A stretch of 64,000 nucleotides of DNA from Pandoraea pnomenusa. Its GTDB lineage: Bacteria; Pseudomonadota; Gammaproteobacteria; Burkholderiales; Burkholderiaceae. The notes beneath the pieces are model-generated. The model was not told the origin of the DNA. It did no database searches and worked only from the letters and a program-made list of their open reading frames with translations. Position numbers and translations under genes: made by a program. Of the stretch, positions 48,522-57,953 are shown in pieces. Every line of letters begins with the position of its first letter. Position 1 is the first letter of the stretch. Location of the stretch: contig NZ_CP009553.3 in the NCBI RefSeq assembly GCF_000767615.3, forward strand, positions 1,426,001 to 1,490,000. Direction: 5' to 3'.

Positions 48522-49948
48522 TGGGCTCCATTCGCCGCCGCCTGCTGGCCGGGCTGCTCGTCACGCTGTCGATCGCGTTGCTGCTCGCGGGCATCGCGAT
48601 CTTTCGGCAGGCGCGCACCGAAGCCAATGCGCTGTTCGATTTCCAGCTACAGCAGATGGCGCTGTCGCTGCCCGCCGAGCCTTTCTCCAGCGTGCCGGGC
48701 GAGAACAATGGCTCGGATGGCCTGGTGATCCAGATCTGGAGTCGCAACGGCATCGAGCTGTACTACTCGCATCCGCGCACGCCGTTGCCGCGCCGCGCCG
48801 AACTCGGCTTCACGACGGTGCAGACGCCCAAGGGCGACTGGCGCGTGTATTCGGCGCTGGTCGGCGACAACGTGGTGCAACTGGCCCAACCGATGGTCAT
48901 TCGCGACTCGCTCGCCGTGTCGATGGCGCTGCGCACCCTGTTGCCGCTGGTGGTCGCGATGCCGTTGCTCGGGTTGCTCGTGTGGCTGGTCGTCGGACGC
49001 GGCCTCAAGCCGTTGCGCCGGGTGGCGAAGGCGCTCGACGCCCGCGCCCCCGGTGCACTCGAAGCGTTGCCCGAGACCGGGTTGCCGGACGAGGTGCGTC
49101 CGCTGGTGCAGGCGCTCAACAGCCTGCTTGGCCGACTCGACGACGCGCTACGGCAGCAGAAGGCCTTCGTGGCCGACGCCGCGCATGAACTGCGCACCCC
49201 GCTGGCCGCGCTGCAACTGCAGGTCCAACTGCTCGATCGCGCGCACACGGACGCCGAGCGGGCCGAAGCCATGCGCGATTTGCACGACGGCGTGCGACGC
49301 GCGTCGCACATGGTCGCGCAATTGCTCACCCTGGCGCGTCAGGCCCCTGATACCGCGCGTGCGGCCACGGCGTTCGCCGACGTACCGCTCGCCCCGCTGT
49401 TGCGCGATGTCGTCGCGCATCATGCCGCGCTGGCGGTCGCACGGGGTATCGATCTCGGGCTCGACGCCCCGCAGGCGCTGGCGGACCTCAGCCACGTGCG
49501 CGGCGATGCCGACGCCTTGCAGACGCTTTTCGGCAATCTCGTCGACAACGCGTTGAAGTACACGCCGCACGGCGGCCACGTCGATGTACGGCTGGTGTCC
49601 GCCGCGCCCGGCGCGGGGACCGTCGTCGAGGTCGAGGATAACGGTCCGGGCATCGCGCCGTCGGAACGTGAGCGGGTTTTCGACCGGTTCTTCCGGGGTG
49701 GTGCGGCGTCGGCCCAGGAGGCTGCGCCGCCGAGTGGGGCGCAGCCATCCGACGCGAGCGACGCGTCGCACCCTGCCATGGGTGCCTCGCCGCCCGTGGA
49801 GGGTAGCGGTTTGGGCCTGGCCATCGTGCGCAACATCGCACAGGCACACGGTGCGCGCGTGGAACTGCTCGACGCGCGCACCGGACACGGACTGCGCGTG
49901 CGCGTGAGTTTCGGCGCGGCAGCGTCGGCCGTGCCCCCGGCGCTATGA
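48521..49948 (+). CDS. qseC: Sensor histidine kinase, QseC-like
   Basis: Predicted 475 residues with two membrane segments (about residues 8-28 and 140-162), a periplasmic sensor of about 110 residues and HAMP. HisKA is AFVADAAHELRTPLAALQLQ. The ATPase has NLVDNALKYTPHGG, DNGPGIAPSERERVFDRFF and GSGLGLAIVRNI. Between the F- and G2-boxes lies an unusual Ala/Pro/Ser-rich insert of about 35 residues in the ATP lid. Pairs with the preceding regulator; the ligand is unknown. Confidence 0.92.
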   Translation: MGSIRRRLLAGLLVTLSIALLLAGIAIFRQARTEANALFDFQLQQMALSLPAEPFSSVPGENNGSDGLVIQIWSRNGIELYYSHPRTPLPRRAELGFTTVQTPKGDWRVYSALVGDNVVQLAQPMVIRDSLAVSMALRTLLPLVVAMPLLGLLVWLVVGRGLKPLRRVAKALDARAPGALEALPETGLPDEVRPLVQALNSLLGRLDDALRQQKAFVADAAHELRTPLAALQLQVQLLDRAHTDAERAEAMRDLHDGVRRASHMVAQLLTLARQAPDTARAATAFADVPLAPLLRDVVAHHAALAVARGIDLGLDAPQALADLSHVRGDADALQTLFGNLVDNALKYTPHGGHVDVRLVSAAPGAGTVVEVEDNGPGIAPSERERVFDRFFRGGAASAQEAAPPSGAQPSDASDASHPAMGASPPVEGSGLGLAIVRNIAQAHGARVELLDARTGHGLRVRVSFGAAASAVPPAL

Positions 49949-50096
49949 CACCGCAGCCATGACAGCCCCGCCGCGCCGCGCGGAGACGTCTGTCATGCAA
50001 CGTTTGCCCCGCTCACGTGCAAGCGGGCGACGCCGCCGACGTCTGCTCGCTCACGTCCGCTTGCGCATGCCGACGCCTCTCCACGCCTCTCCACGC

Positions 50097-50498
50097 TTAT
50101 CCGCGCTGCACCGCCGTCACCTTGTCGTTCTCGATGGTCAGCGTGCGGCGATCCGGGCGGTAGTCGCGCGTCGTCGGCATGGGCTTGCCGTCCTGCATGC
50201 CGATCCGCCACGGGCATCCGCGCAGCATCGACTTCACCTGCGCGAGCGACTTGCCCATGAGCATCTTGTCATCGGGCCGATCTGCCGTGCACGCCTGCGT
50301 CGCGTCGCCCCGTGCGTTGCCCGGCATGGCGTCGGCGGCCGGGCCTTGCGTGCCCACGCCGTTGCCATTGCCCTCGGCGGCGAAAGCGGCGATCGAAAAC
50401 GTCAGGCACAGGGCCATGCCCGCGCACCCGATCCCGCGGGCGACGTGACGCAAGGCTGCCGTGCGATAGTCCGGGACCGGTTTGTCGTTCGTATGCAT
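50097..50498 (-). CDS. Small exported protein with I78 peptidase-inhibitor-like domain
   Basis: Predicted 133 residues. An excellent GGAGG site precedes the ATG at 50498. An N-terminal cytoplasmic stretch leads to a signal-like helix (GIGCAGMALCLTFSIAAFAA). The last 55 residues (GKSLAQVKSMLRGCPWRIGM ... DYRPDRRTLTIENDKVTAVQRG) match the pattern of the potato-inhibitor-like I78 family, with its Arg, DYRPDR and closing beta-strand. I78 proteins inhibit serine proteases. It is divergent from a DegP-type protease, so it may modulate that enzyme; this is inference. Confidence 0.72.
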   Translation of the reverse strand: MHTNDKPVPDYRTAALRHVARGIGCAGMALCLTFSIAAFAAEGNGNGVGTQGPAADAMPGNARGDATQACTADRPDDKMLMGKSLAQVKSMLRGCPWRIGMQDGKPMPTTRDYRPDRRTLTIENDKVTAVQRG

Positions 50499-50808
50499 CG
50501 TGAAACCTCCTGTCGACGAAGAACGTGCGGTGCGGAATTGCACCACGAGGTCACCGTAGACAGCGGTAGGCGTCCAAGGCAAGTCGAACCACGCGAAGGG
50601 CGCCTTCAAACACCCGCCGCCGTAACTCAAGATGCACAATCGGACGTCGTTCGGTATTCAATGGGTGACATCCTGCATGGCCCTGCCGTTGGAGGACGAT
50701 GTTGCGAGGCGCGGGCGGCGGCAGGCATTTTCGGTCTTAAGGTTGCCTTAAGGGAGCTTCTCTACGATCTGAGTCATGTCAAACGCAGTCGTCGGTAAGG
50801 AGAGACTC
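50499..50808. other. Divergent promoter region between I78-like gene and degP-type gene
   Basis: About 310 bases holding the CTTAAG direct repeat and a TACGAT hexamer near the degP side. The I78 side shows only its GGAGG ribosome site. Confidence 0.5.
50736..50752 (+). promoter_or_regulatory. PmrA/QseB-type box upstream of the degP-type gene
   Basis: CTTAAG-GTTGC-CTTAAG is an exact direct repeat with 5-base spacing, matching the PmrA/QseB consensus. A TACGAT at 50763-50768 would place the -35 at about 50740-50745, inside the box. That is the usual geometry for activation by this subfamily. Confidence 0.75.
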
Positions 50809-52353
50809 ATGAGGACCTCGAAGCTCACTCGTACGTTGGTTGCCAGCGCGGTACTCGTCGCCTTGACGGGCGGGTACGTGGCCGGTCGCCAGCATTGGCA
50901 GGCCCCGCTGGCCTCGGAAATGGTCAGCGACGCCAACGCCGCCAATCCTGCCGCGGCCCCCGCCACGGTGGCCGCCAATACCCCGAACACCGCGCCGCGC
51001 ATGCTGGTGCCGGACTTCTCGCAACTGGCGGAACAATACGGACCGGCCGTAGTCAACATCAGTGTGACGCACGATGCGAAACCTTCGGCCGCGCGCGGCT
51101 CGGCGTCGAGCCAGATGCAGATGCCCCCGGGCATGGATCAGAACGATCCGCTGTTCCAGTTTTTCCGCCACTTCTACGGCGCGCCGGGCAATGACGGCGG
51201 CGACGGTGGCGACGACAGCGCCAGTGCGATGACACGCAGTCTCGGTTCGGGCTTCATCGTGAGTCCGGACGGCTATATCCTGACCAATGCCCACGTAGTC
51301 GACGATGCGAGCCAGGTAACGGTGAAGCTCAACGACAAGCGCGAATACAAGGCGAAGGTCGTGGGCAGCGACAAGGCCAGCGATGTGGCGTTGCTCAAGA
51401 TCGCCGCGACGAATCTGCCGACCGTGAAGATCGGCGATCCGTCGAAGACGAAGGCCGGTGAATGGGTGGTGGCCATCGGCTCGCCGTATGGCTTCGACAA
51501 TACGGTGACGGCGGGTATCGTGTCGGCCAAGGCACGGGCGCTGCCGGACGAGAACTATACGCCGTTCATTCAGACGGACGTGCCGGTCAACCCGGGTAAC
51601 TCGGGCGGTCCGCTGTTCAATCTGAACGGCGAAGTGATCGGCATCAACTCGATGATTTATTCGCGCACGGGCGGCTTCCAGGGGCTGTCGTTCGCGATTC
51701 CGATCGACATGGCGATGAAGGTGAAGTCGCAGCTCCAGCAGTACGGCAAGGTGAGCCGCGGGCGCATCGGCGTGGCGATTCAGGAAGTGAACCAGTCGTT
51801 GGCGAAGTCCTTTGGCCTGCCCAAGCCCACGGGGGCTCTGGTGTCGTCGATCGACAAGCATGGTCCTGCGGCGAAGTCGGACCTCAAGCCGGGCGACGTA
51901 ATCCTGGCGGTCAATGGCACGACCATCGACGACTCGGTGCAGTTGCCGGAGAAGATCGCCGACATGCGTCCCGGACAGAAGGCGACGCTCACGGTCTGGC
52001 GCAACGGTGCGAAGCAGGACGTGAGCGTGACGGTCGGTGCGCTCAACGAAAAGAAGGACGTGGCGAGCAACGACGATTCGGCCACGCACGGGCGGCTCGG
52101 ACTCGCGGTGCGCGAACTCTCTCCCGAGGAGAAGCGCGCGGCGCAGGTGACGAACGGCCTGCTGGTGGCGCGTGCGGGCGGTCCCGCCGCACAGGCCGGG
52201 GTGGAGCCGGGCGACATCATCCTGTCGCTCAACGGCACGCCGGTGACGAGCGCCTCGCAACTGAGCGACAAGCTCAAGAAGGCTGGCAATAATGTCGCGT
52301 TGCTTGTGCAGCGCGACGGGCAACAGATTTTCATCCCGGTCGACCTCGGCTGA
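50809..52353 (+). CDS. degP: DegP/HtrA-type (Do) periplasmic serine protease
   Basis: Predicted 514 residues. Membrane-anchor or signal helix (TLVASAVLVALTGGYVAG), then a trypsin-like domain with triad His162 (TNAHVV), Asp192 (SDVALL) and Ser265 (GNSGGP), and two PDZ domains (GRIGVAIQEV... and GRLGLAVREL...). It degrades or chaperones misfolded envelope proteins, including autotransporter precursors. AAGGAGAG precedes the ATG at 50809. Likely activated by the adjacent QseBC-type system through the CTTAAG repeat. A MucD/DegQ-type name would fit equally. Confidence 0.93.
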   Translation: MRTSKLTRTLVASAVLVALTGGYVAGRQHWQAPLASEMVSDANAANPAAAPATVAANTPNTAPRMLVPDFSQLAEQYGPAVVNISVTHDAKPSAARGSASSQMQMPPGMDQNDPLFQFFRHFYGAPGNDGGDGGDDSASAMTRSLGSGFIVSPDGYILTNAHVVDDASQVTVKLNDKREYKAKVVGSDKASDVALLKIAATNLPTVKIGDPSKTKAGEWVVAIGSPYGFDNTVTAGIVSAKARALPDENYTPFIQTDVPVNPGNSGGPLFNLNGEVIGINSMIYSRTGGFQGLSFAIPIDMAMKVKSQLQQYGKVSRGRIGVAIQEVNQSLAKSFGLPKPTGALVSSIDKHGPAAKSDLKPGDVILAVNGTTIDDSVQLPEKIADMRPGQKATLTVWRNGAKQDVSVTVGALNEKKDVASNDDSATHGRLGLAVRELSPEEKRAAQVTNGLLVARAGGPAAQAGVEPGDIILSLNGTPVTSASQLSDKLKKAGNNVALLVQRDGQQIFIPVDLG

Positions 52354-52397
52354 CAGTCGGGCGAGGCGCCGCACGGGATGCCACGCACTACCTTGTG

Positions 52398-52419
52398 TGC
52401 CGGTGCATTGTCACCGGCA
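52398..52419 (+). repeat. Hairpin between degP-type gene and next gene
   Basis: TGCCGGTG-CATTGT-CACCGGCA, a perfect 8-bp stem with no T-run. Possibly an mRNA processing or stabilising structure rather than a terminator. Confidence 0.5.
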
Positions 52420-52458
52420 AGTTCCGGCATCGTGATTTCATGAAACGGGAGGTCGAAC

Positions 52459-52905
52459 ATGTGGCAAGCATGGCAACGCTGGTCGGTGGCAGCCGCCACC
52501 GCCGCAACACTGGCAGCAACGATGGGCGGCATATCGGTCGCTCACGCGCAGGGCGGCATGTTGCCGCCATCGATGCAGCAGGGCAGCGTCACGTACGTCT
52601 CGGGCGGTATCGACAGCGACGAGTCGGGGGCTTTCAAGCGCGAAGCGTCGCACTGGCCGCTGTCCATCGAGATGGCGGCCCGTGGTGATGGCGCGAACGA
52701 ATACGTGGCCGACGCGCAGGTGCAGATCCTGCGCGGCGGCAGCACCGTGCTCGATACACGCGCGAAAGGGCCGTTCATGCTGGTGAAGTTGCCCGAGGGC
52801 GACTACACCGTGAAGGCGACCCACAACGGCAAGCCAATGACCAAGGACGTGAAGGTGTCTCCGAAGGGGCACGCCTCCGCGGTATTCCTGTGGCCGCACG
52901 ACTGA
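52459..52905 (+). CDS. Small periplasmic protein with carboxypeptidase-regulatory-like fold
   Basis: Predicted 148 residues. Signal peptide ending SVAHAQ, then a beta-sandwich pattern (YVADAQVQILRGGSTVLDTR ... FMLVKLPEGDYTVKATHNGK) typical of CarbopepD_reg/transthyretin-like domains. GGGAGG lies six bases before the ATG. Function unknown; co-transcription with the degP-type gene is possible (106-base gap). Ends before a strong terminator. Confidence 0.8.
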   Translation: MWQAWQRWSVAAATAATLAATMGGISVAHAQGGMLPPSMQQGSVTYVSGGIDSDESGAFKREASHWPLSIEMAARGDGANEYVADAQVQILRGGSTVLDTRAKGPFMLVKLPEGDYTVKATHNGKPMTKDVKVSPKGHASAVFLWPHD

Positions 52906-52987
52906 TGTGCCGATCGGTCGGGCACGCGAGGTGCCACGGGTGACGAAGTAACCCAGGCAGTACCACTCCGCAACGAGTGAGCGAGTT

Positions 52988-53022
52988 GCGCCGCCATGTT
53001 TATCGTGGCGGCGCTTTTTTTT
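52988..53022 (+). terminator. Intrinsic terminator
   Basis: GCGCCGCCA and TGGCGGCGC arms with a nine-base loop and eight Ts. Ends the degP-side transcript. Confidence 0.93.
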
Positions 53023-53341
53023 GCGCAAACGCCGCGACACACGCAGGCGAATTCACATCGCGCCCGGATTGCGCCGATTCCCAAGGCGTCGTCGTAATGG
53101 CGCTCGCGTTACCAGTTCCGCTGGCACACGTGCGCGCAGCCTGGCTGCTTTCCCTTTCCAATCGCGCCAGGCGCGACATTCGTCAACTTTCCATCATGAC
53201 TCGTCATCGGCGGCGGGGGATTCTGCGCTCCGAAGTCGCCGAGATAAGAGGACGCGTTCGCCAGTGAGCTCGATGCAGACCCGATCGACCGATTCGACAA
53301 GCGAACCGCGACGTTGATTTTCGAGCTTGATGGAGCGTGTG
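53023..53341. other. Upstream region of the trimeric autotransporter
   Basis: About 320 bases. No gene that I trust, no clear promoter hexamers or operators. TGGAG lies nine bases before the adhesin ATG. Confidence 0.4.
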
Positions 53342-56300
53342 ATGAACAAAACCTATCGTCTCGTTTTCAGCCGCAGGACAAACGCCTGGGTCGCCGTCGC
53401 CGAAATTTGCACGGGGCAGGGCAAGGCCGGCGGATCCCGGCGCGGGGCGTCATTGAAGCGGGCGAGTGTATTGCTCTGTGGGGGCGCGGCGCTATGCCTG
53501 GCGTCGCTCCCGGCACCCGCGCGGGCGAAGGCCGCCGACGGCAAGGCGCCCTGTCGTATCGACTGGAGCCTCGTCGCTCACGGATACGGCGCTGTCTCGG
53601 CCTGGGGGGATGAATGTCCCGGTCGTGGACATCATGCCGCGATGGTCGCCTTGAGGGGGGGCACGTTGGCTGCGACATATCACGACGACGCGTCGGGCGA
53701 GGGGGCTCGGGCGGGGACTGCGAGTCGGAACGATCCACGCAATACCGAGATCGGCTCGGGAGCGGTGGCGACGGGACAGGGCGCGATGGCGATCGGGGCG
53801 CAATCGAAGGCTGCCGGCGAGTACAGCATGACCCTTGGGGCGTGGAGCAAAGCTTCGGGCAAGTATGCCGCTGCCATCGGCTATGCCGCCACCGCATCAC
53901 CCATTGGATCGGTGGCCATTGGCGATTGGGCGGTGGCCGACGAGGCGGTCGGTACACCGAGCGCCACGATCAACGGTCAGACGTATGCATTTGCTGGCGG
54001 TGCGCCCATGGCAACGATGAGTATCGGCTCAAACAGAGGCTTGCGCACCATCACCCGTGTCGCGGCGGGCAGGATCAGTTCGTCGAGCACCGATGCGACG
54101 AACGGCTCCCAGTTGAACGCAACGAACGTCGCGCTCTCGAGGATCGGCACCGATATCTCCGGCTTCAAGGCGTCGATGTCGACGGGAATGAGTTCGATTT
54201 CGTCCAGCCTGAGTTCGGTGGCTTCCGGCATCAGTTCGCTCTCGACGGGCAGTGCTCGCGATCTCGAGAATGCCGTGAAGTATGACAACGCATCGCGGGA
54301 GTCCGTGTCCTTGGGCAATGCTGTATCGGCAAAGCCGGTCAAGCTGACGAATCTGGCGGACGGCAGGGACGCAAGCGATGCCGTGACGGTCAGGCAACTC
54401 AGCGTGGCCTACCGAGGCTTGACGTCGCTATCCACGAGTACCGCTTCGCTGAGCGACGGCGTGATGTCGCTGTCCACAGGGCTGAGCCATGTCACTTCAC
54501 TTGTGGCGGATACGGAAAACGTCATTCGATACGACGACGAATCGCAGGAGTCCGTGACATTCGGAAACCTGCTTTCCGTGAAACCGGTGAAGCTGACCAA
54601 CGTGGCCGACGGCGCGCGCCTGAACGACGCCGTGACGGTCCGGCAACTGAGCCAGACAAACAGCGGCGTTGCATCGCTTTCGACCGGGGCGGTCGCGACC
54701 AACAAGAGTGTGAACTCGCTCTCCACCGGGCTCAGAAAGATGGTTGGCCTGACGGCCGGCATCGAGACGTCGGTGCAGTACGACGACGACACGCAGGGAG
54801 TGGTGACGTTTGGGAGCCGCGTGTCGGCGCGGCCCGTGATTCTGACCAACGTCGCGGAGGGCGTCAACGCGACCGACGCGGTCAATGTCCGTCAGATGAG
54901 TGCGACAAACAGCCGCGTCGGCTCGCTCTCTACCGGGATGGCGGCGCTGTCGAAAAACGTGGGATCGCTCTCGACCGGCGCTGTCTCGCTAGGGCAGGGG
55001 TTAACGTCGCTCTCGACGGGAGCGACGGCCCTCTCGGATCGTGTGACGTCCCTGTCCACGGGTTTGAGCAAGGCAACGGCACTCGCCACCGACGTCGAGC
55101 GCTTTGTGCAGTACGACACCACGCAACGTGCGCGTCTGACGCTGGGGGGGACATCGGCGCGCGCACCGGTGAAGCTGGGCAACGTTGCGGATGGAGAGAC
55201 GCCGCGAGATGCCGTCAATTTCGGTCAGTTGGGTGAGGTGAGTCGCCATGTTGAATCCCTCTCGACGGGGGCAGTTGTGTTGGGGCAGGGCGTGACATCG
55301 CTTTCGACGGGGGCGGTCTCGCTGGGGCAGGGTTTGACGTCGCTTTCAACGGGAGCGGTCGTGTTGGGGCAGGGCGTGACGTCGCTTTCGACGGGAGCGG
55401 TCGTGTTGGGGCAGGGATTGACGTCGCTCTCGACGGGGGCAGTCTCGTTGTCACAGGGCGTGACGTCGCTCTCGACGGGGCTGAGCACTGTTGCCGCGCT
55501 TACGGCTGACATTTCCAGCTTCGCGAAATACGACAGCGACAGGCGCGACATGCTGACGTTGGGCGGAAAGAACCCGACGGCCCCGGTCGCCCTGACCAAC
55601 CTTGCCGACGGCGTGCGGAATTCGGATGCGGTCACCGTCAGACAGTTGGGGGTGACCAACAGCAATGTGATGCGGCTCTCGACGAGCATGGCGACGTTCG
55701 AGATCGGCGTGGGTTCGCTTTCAACGGGTGTGAAATCGATCGGCGGCACGGTCGAATCGCTGGTCTCGGAAATGGAAATCGCTGTGCAGTACGACAACGC
55801 GACGAAGACCAAGCTCCGGCTTGGCGGTCTGTCGAGAACGCCCGTCTCGTTGGGCAATGTCGCCGACGGGACCCGACCGAACGACGCCGTGAACGCGGCC
55901 CAGCTGGGAACCACGAACAGCACTGTGGCGTCGCTCTCGACGACCCTCTCCGGCCTCGTTGCTCCGGGCGCGGTGGTGCGGTCCGCCAACGGTCGAAGTC
56001 ACCGAACCCTGGTCGCCGGTGGCGTGGCAGCCACTGGAGAACACAACCAGGACGGTGCGGTCACGCTGGCCAACGTGGCCGACGGCGAACGCGCCGGCGA
56101 CGCCGTCAACTTCGCGCAATTGAGCGCCACGAACAGACACGTCGGTTCGATCTCGACGAGTATCGACAAACGGGTGGGGGCGCTTTCGACGCGGCTGAAC
56201 AAGATCGAGCGTCTTTCCCAGGGCACCGGCAATGGCGTGCAATACGACGACGGCTCCCATTCGAAGATAACGCTCGGCAACATAGTCACTTCGACGCCAG

Positions 56301-57871
56301 TCACGCTGACCAACGTGGCGGACGGCAAGAATCCGAGTGACGCCGTGACCTTTCGTCAACTGAGCACGACCAGAAGCAGCGTGGGCGTGCTCTGGAAGCG
56401 CATTGGCACGACGGACGAACAGGTGGGCTCGCTGTCTACCGGCATGACCAAGGCTGAAAAGCGGCTGACGATGCTCGAGGCAAATGCCGAGGACTATGTC
56501 GGCTACGATGGGCAGACCCGCGACACACTCACGCTTGGCGACACGGTTTCCAGGCGCTCCGTGCGGGTGCGAAACGTTTCCAAAGGCGTTGAGTTGGGCG
56601 ATGCCGTCAATTTCGCCCAGTTGAGCGAGACCAATCGCACCGTGGGGACGCTTTCCACGGGGTTGGTGCGCTCGGAACGCAAACTGAGGTCCCTCGCCGT
56701 CGATATCGAAAACAGCGCGCGATATGACGACGCCTCGCGCGGGATGTTGACGCTCGGTGGCACGGGCGCGTCCTCGCCGGTGGCGCTCGCGAACGTCGCC
56801 GACGGCACTCACCCGACCGACGCCGTCAATTTCCGGCAATTGAGCGAGACCAACCGCAATGTGACATCGCTCTCGACGGGGTTGAAGCAGATGGCGTCCG
56901 TCACGCCGGGGGACAGCCGTGCCGTGGTGTACGACGATTTGCGACGCGAGCGGGTGAAGCTGGGCGGAGCCGCGGCATCCAAGCCCGTCGCGTTGACCAA
57001 CCTCGCCGCGGGCGTCGCGTCGACCGATGCCGTCAATGTCAGTCAGTTGCAAATGACCGACAGTCGCGTGATGTCGCTCTCGACGTCGGCGTCGACGGGC
57101 ATCGGCGACATGTTGATCGCGATGAATTCGCTCGCCTCCCGCCTCAGCGCCTCTGTCGGCAGTCAGAGGCCCCCCACGGACGGCGACTCGGGCGGGGCCC
57201 TGAAGCAGACTGCGGAACCCGCGTCGAAGCAGGCGTCCTATGTCAGCGTGAACGACGGTGGCTCGTCGAAGGGCAACGCTCGCGGCGAAGGGGCGTCGGG
57301 ATCCGGCGCGATGGCCATCGGGGTGGACGCGAGCGCGGTCGGTCAGGGCAGCGCCGCGCTCGGCGCAAGGGCGGCGACGCCGGGCGCGAACGCCGTGGCG
57401 ATCGGCCATGCGGCCTCGGCCAAGGAAGCTGACGCGGTCGCGATGGGCGCGGGCGCGGTGGCCTCCGGCGCCGGTGCGGTGGCCATCGGGGCGAATGCCG
57501 TCGCGCAGGATCCGGGCACGGTGTCGTTCGGTGCTCCCGGCAGCGAGCGGCGACTCACGAACCTCGCGCCCGGCAGGCGCGCGACAGACGCGGCGACCGT
57601 GGGCCAGCTCGCGGGGGTGCAGGCAGGCGTCAATCAGGTCGCCAGGCGCGCCTATTCGGGCATCGCGGCGGCAACGGCACTCGCGATGATTCCGGAGGTG
57701 GACCCCGGCAGGCGCGTGGCACTCGGTGTCGGCTCGGCCACGTTCCAGGGGCAGGCCGCGGTGTCGATCGGCGCGTCGGTGCGCTTTACGGACAATCTCA
57801 AGGCGCGCCTGGGCGCGGGAATCAGCCGCCAGGGCAACACCTACGCCGCCGGCGTCTCGTACCAATGGTGA
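53342..57871 (+). CDS. Trimeric autotransporter adhesin (YadA-like, type Vc)
   Basis: Predicted 1509 residues. Residues 1-28 (NKTYRLVFSRRTNAWVAVAE) are a canonical ESPR, then a signal core near 41-62. YadA-type head repeats (AMAIGAQSKAAGEYSMTLGA) cover about 137-200, followed by a neck (STDATNGSQLNATN, near 249-262). A long stalk alternates neck-like modules (LTNVADG...DAVTVRQLS, more than ten) with SLSTG coiled-coil stretches. A second head (about 1320-1400) and the YadA anchor end in SYQW. It forms a trimer on the outer membrane for adhesion or aggregation. The three following genes lie on the same strand with no terminator between. Confidence 0.95.
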   Translation: MNKTYRLVFSRRTNAWVAVAEICTGQGKAGGSRRGASLKRASVLLCGGAALCLASLPAPARAKAADGKAPCRIDWSLVAHGYGAVSAWGDECPGRGHHAAMVALRGGTLAATYHDDASGEGARAGTASRNDPRNTEIGSGAVATGQGAMAIGAQSKAAGEYSMTLGAWSKASGKYAAAIGYAATASPIGSVAIGDWAVADEAVGTPSATINGQTYAFAGGAPMATMSIGSNRGLRTITRVAAGRISSSSTDATNGSQLNATNVALSRIGTDISGFKASMSTGMSSISSSLSSVASGISSLSTGSARDLENAVKYDNASRESVSLGNAVSAKPVKLTNLADGRDASDAVTVRQLSVAYRGLTSLSTSTASLSDGVMSLSTGLSHVTSLVADTENVIRYDDESQESVTFGNLLSVKPVKLTNVADGARLNDAVTVRQLSQTNSGVASLSTGAVATNKSVNSLSTGLRKMVGLTAGIETSVQYDDDTQGVVTFGSRVSARPVILTNVAEGVNATDAVNVRQMSATNSRVGSLSTGMAALSKNVGSLSTGAVSLGQGLTSLSTGATALSDRVTSLSTGLSKATALATDVERFVQYDTTQRARLTLGGTSARAPVKLGNVADGETPRDAVNFGQLGEVSRHVESLSTGAVVLGQGVTSLSTGAVSLGQGLTSLSTGAVVLGQGVTSLSTGAVVLGQGLTSLSTGAVSLSQGVTSLSTGLSTVAALTADISSFAKYDSDRRDMLTLGGKNPTAPVALTNLADGVRNSDAVTVRQLGVTNSNVMRLSTSMATFEIGVGSLSTGVKSIGGTVESLVSEMEIAVQYDNATKTKLRLGGLSRTPVSLGNVADGTRPNDAVNAAQLGTTNSTVASLSTTLSGLVAPGAVVRSANGRSHRTLVAGGVAATGEHNQDGAVTLANVADGERAGDAVNFAQLSATNRHVGSISTSIDKRVGALSTRLNKIERLSQGTGNGVQYDDGSHSKITLGNIVTSTPVTLTNVADGKNPSDAVTFRQLSTTRSSVGVLWKRIGTTDEQVGSLSTGMTKAEKRLTMLEANAEDYVGYDGQTRDTLTLGDTVSRRSVRVRNVSKGVELGDAVNFAQLSETNRTVGTLSTGLVRSERKLRSLAVDIENSARYDDASRGMLTLGGTGASSPVALANVADGTHPTDAVNFRQLSETNRNVTSLSTGLKQMASVTPGDSRAVVYDDLRRERVKLGGAAASKPVALTNLAAGVASTDAVNVSQLQMTDSRVMSLSTSASTGIGDMLIAMNSLASRLSASVGSQRPPTDGDSGGALKQTAEPASKQASYVSVNDGGSSKGNARGEGASGSGAMAIGVDASAVGQGSAALGARAATPGANAVAIGHAASAKEADAVAMGAGAVASGAGAVAIGANAVAQDPGTVSFGAPGSERRLTNLAPGRRATDAATVGQLAGVQAGVNQVARRAYSGIAAATALAMIPEVDPGRRVALGVGSATFQGQAAVSIGASVRFTDNLKARLGAGISRQGNTYAAGVSYQW
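55256..55482 (+). repeat. 42-bp tandem repeat within the adhesin stalk
   Basis: About five and a half near-identical 42-base units encoding a 14-residue repeat (SLSTGAVVLGQGVT, with A/V/S and L/V variants). Two further, more diverged copies lie near 54960-55050. The unit is a multiple of three, so slippage would change stalk length in frame. Confidence 0.85.
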
Positions 57872-57953
57872 CGCGCCCGACATCCCCCGCGCGTGCGACG
57901 CCAGCGACACGCGGCATGCGGCCGGCGGCCGAGGCGACATGGGGAGGCTGCCG

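Noticed and set aside
55256..55482. Regular repeats considered as a CRISPR array
   Set aside because: The units are contiguous, in frame and coding, with no unique spacers and no cas genes.
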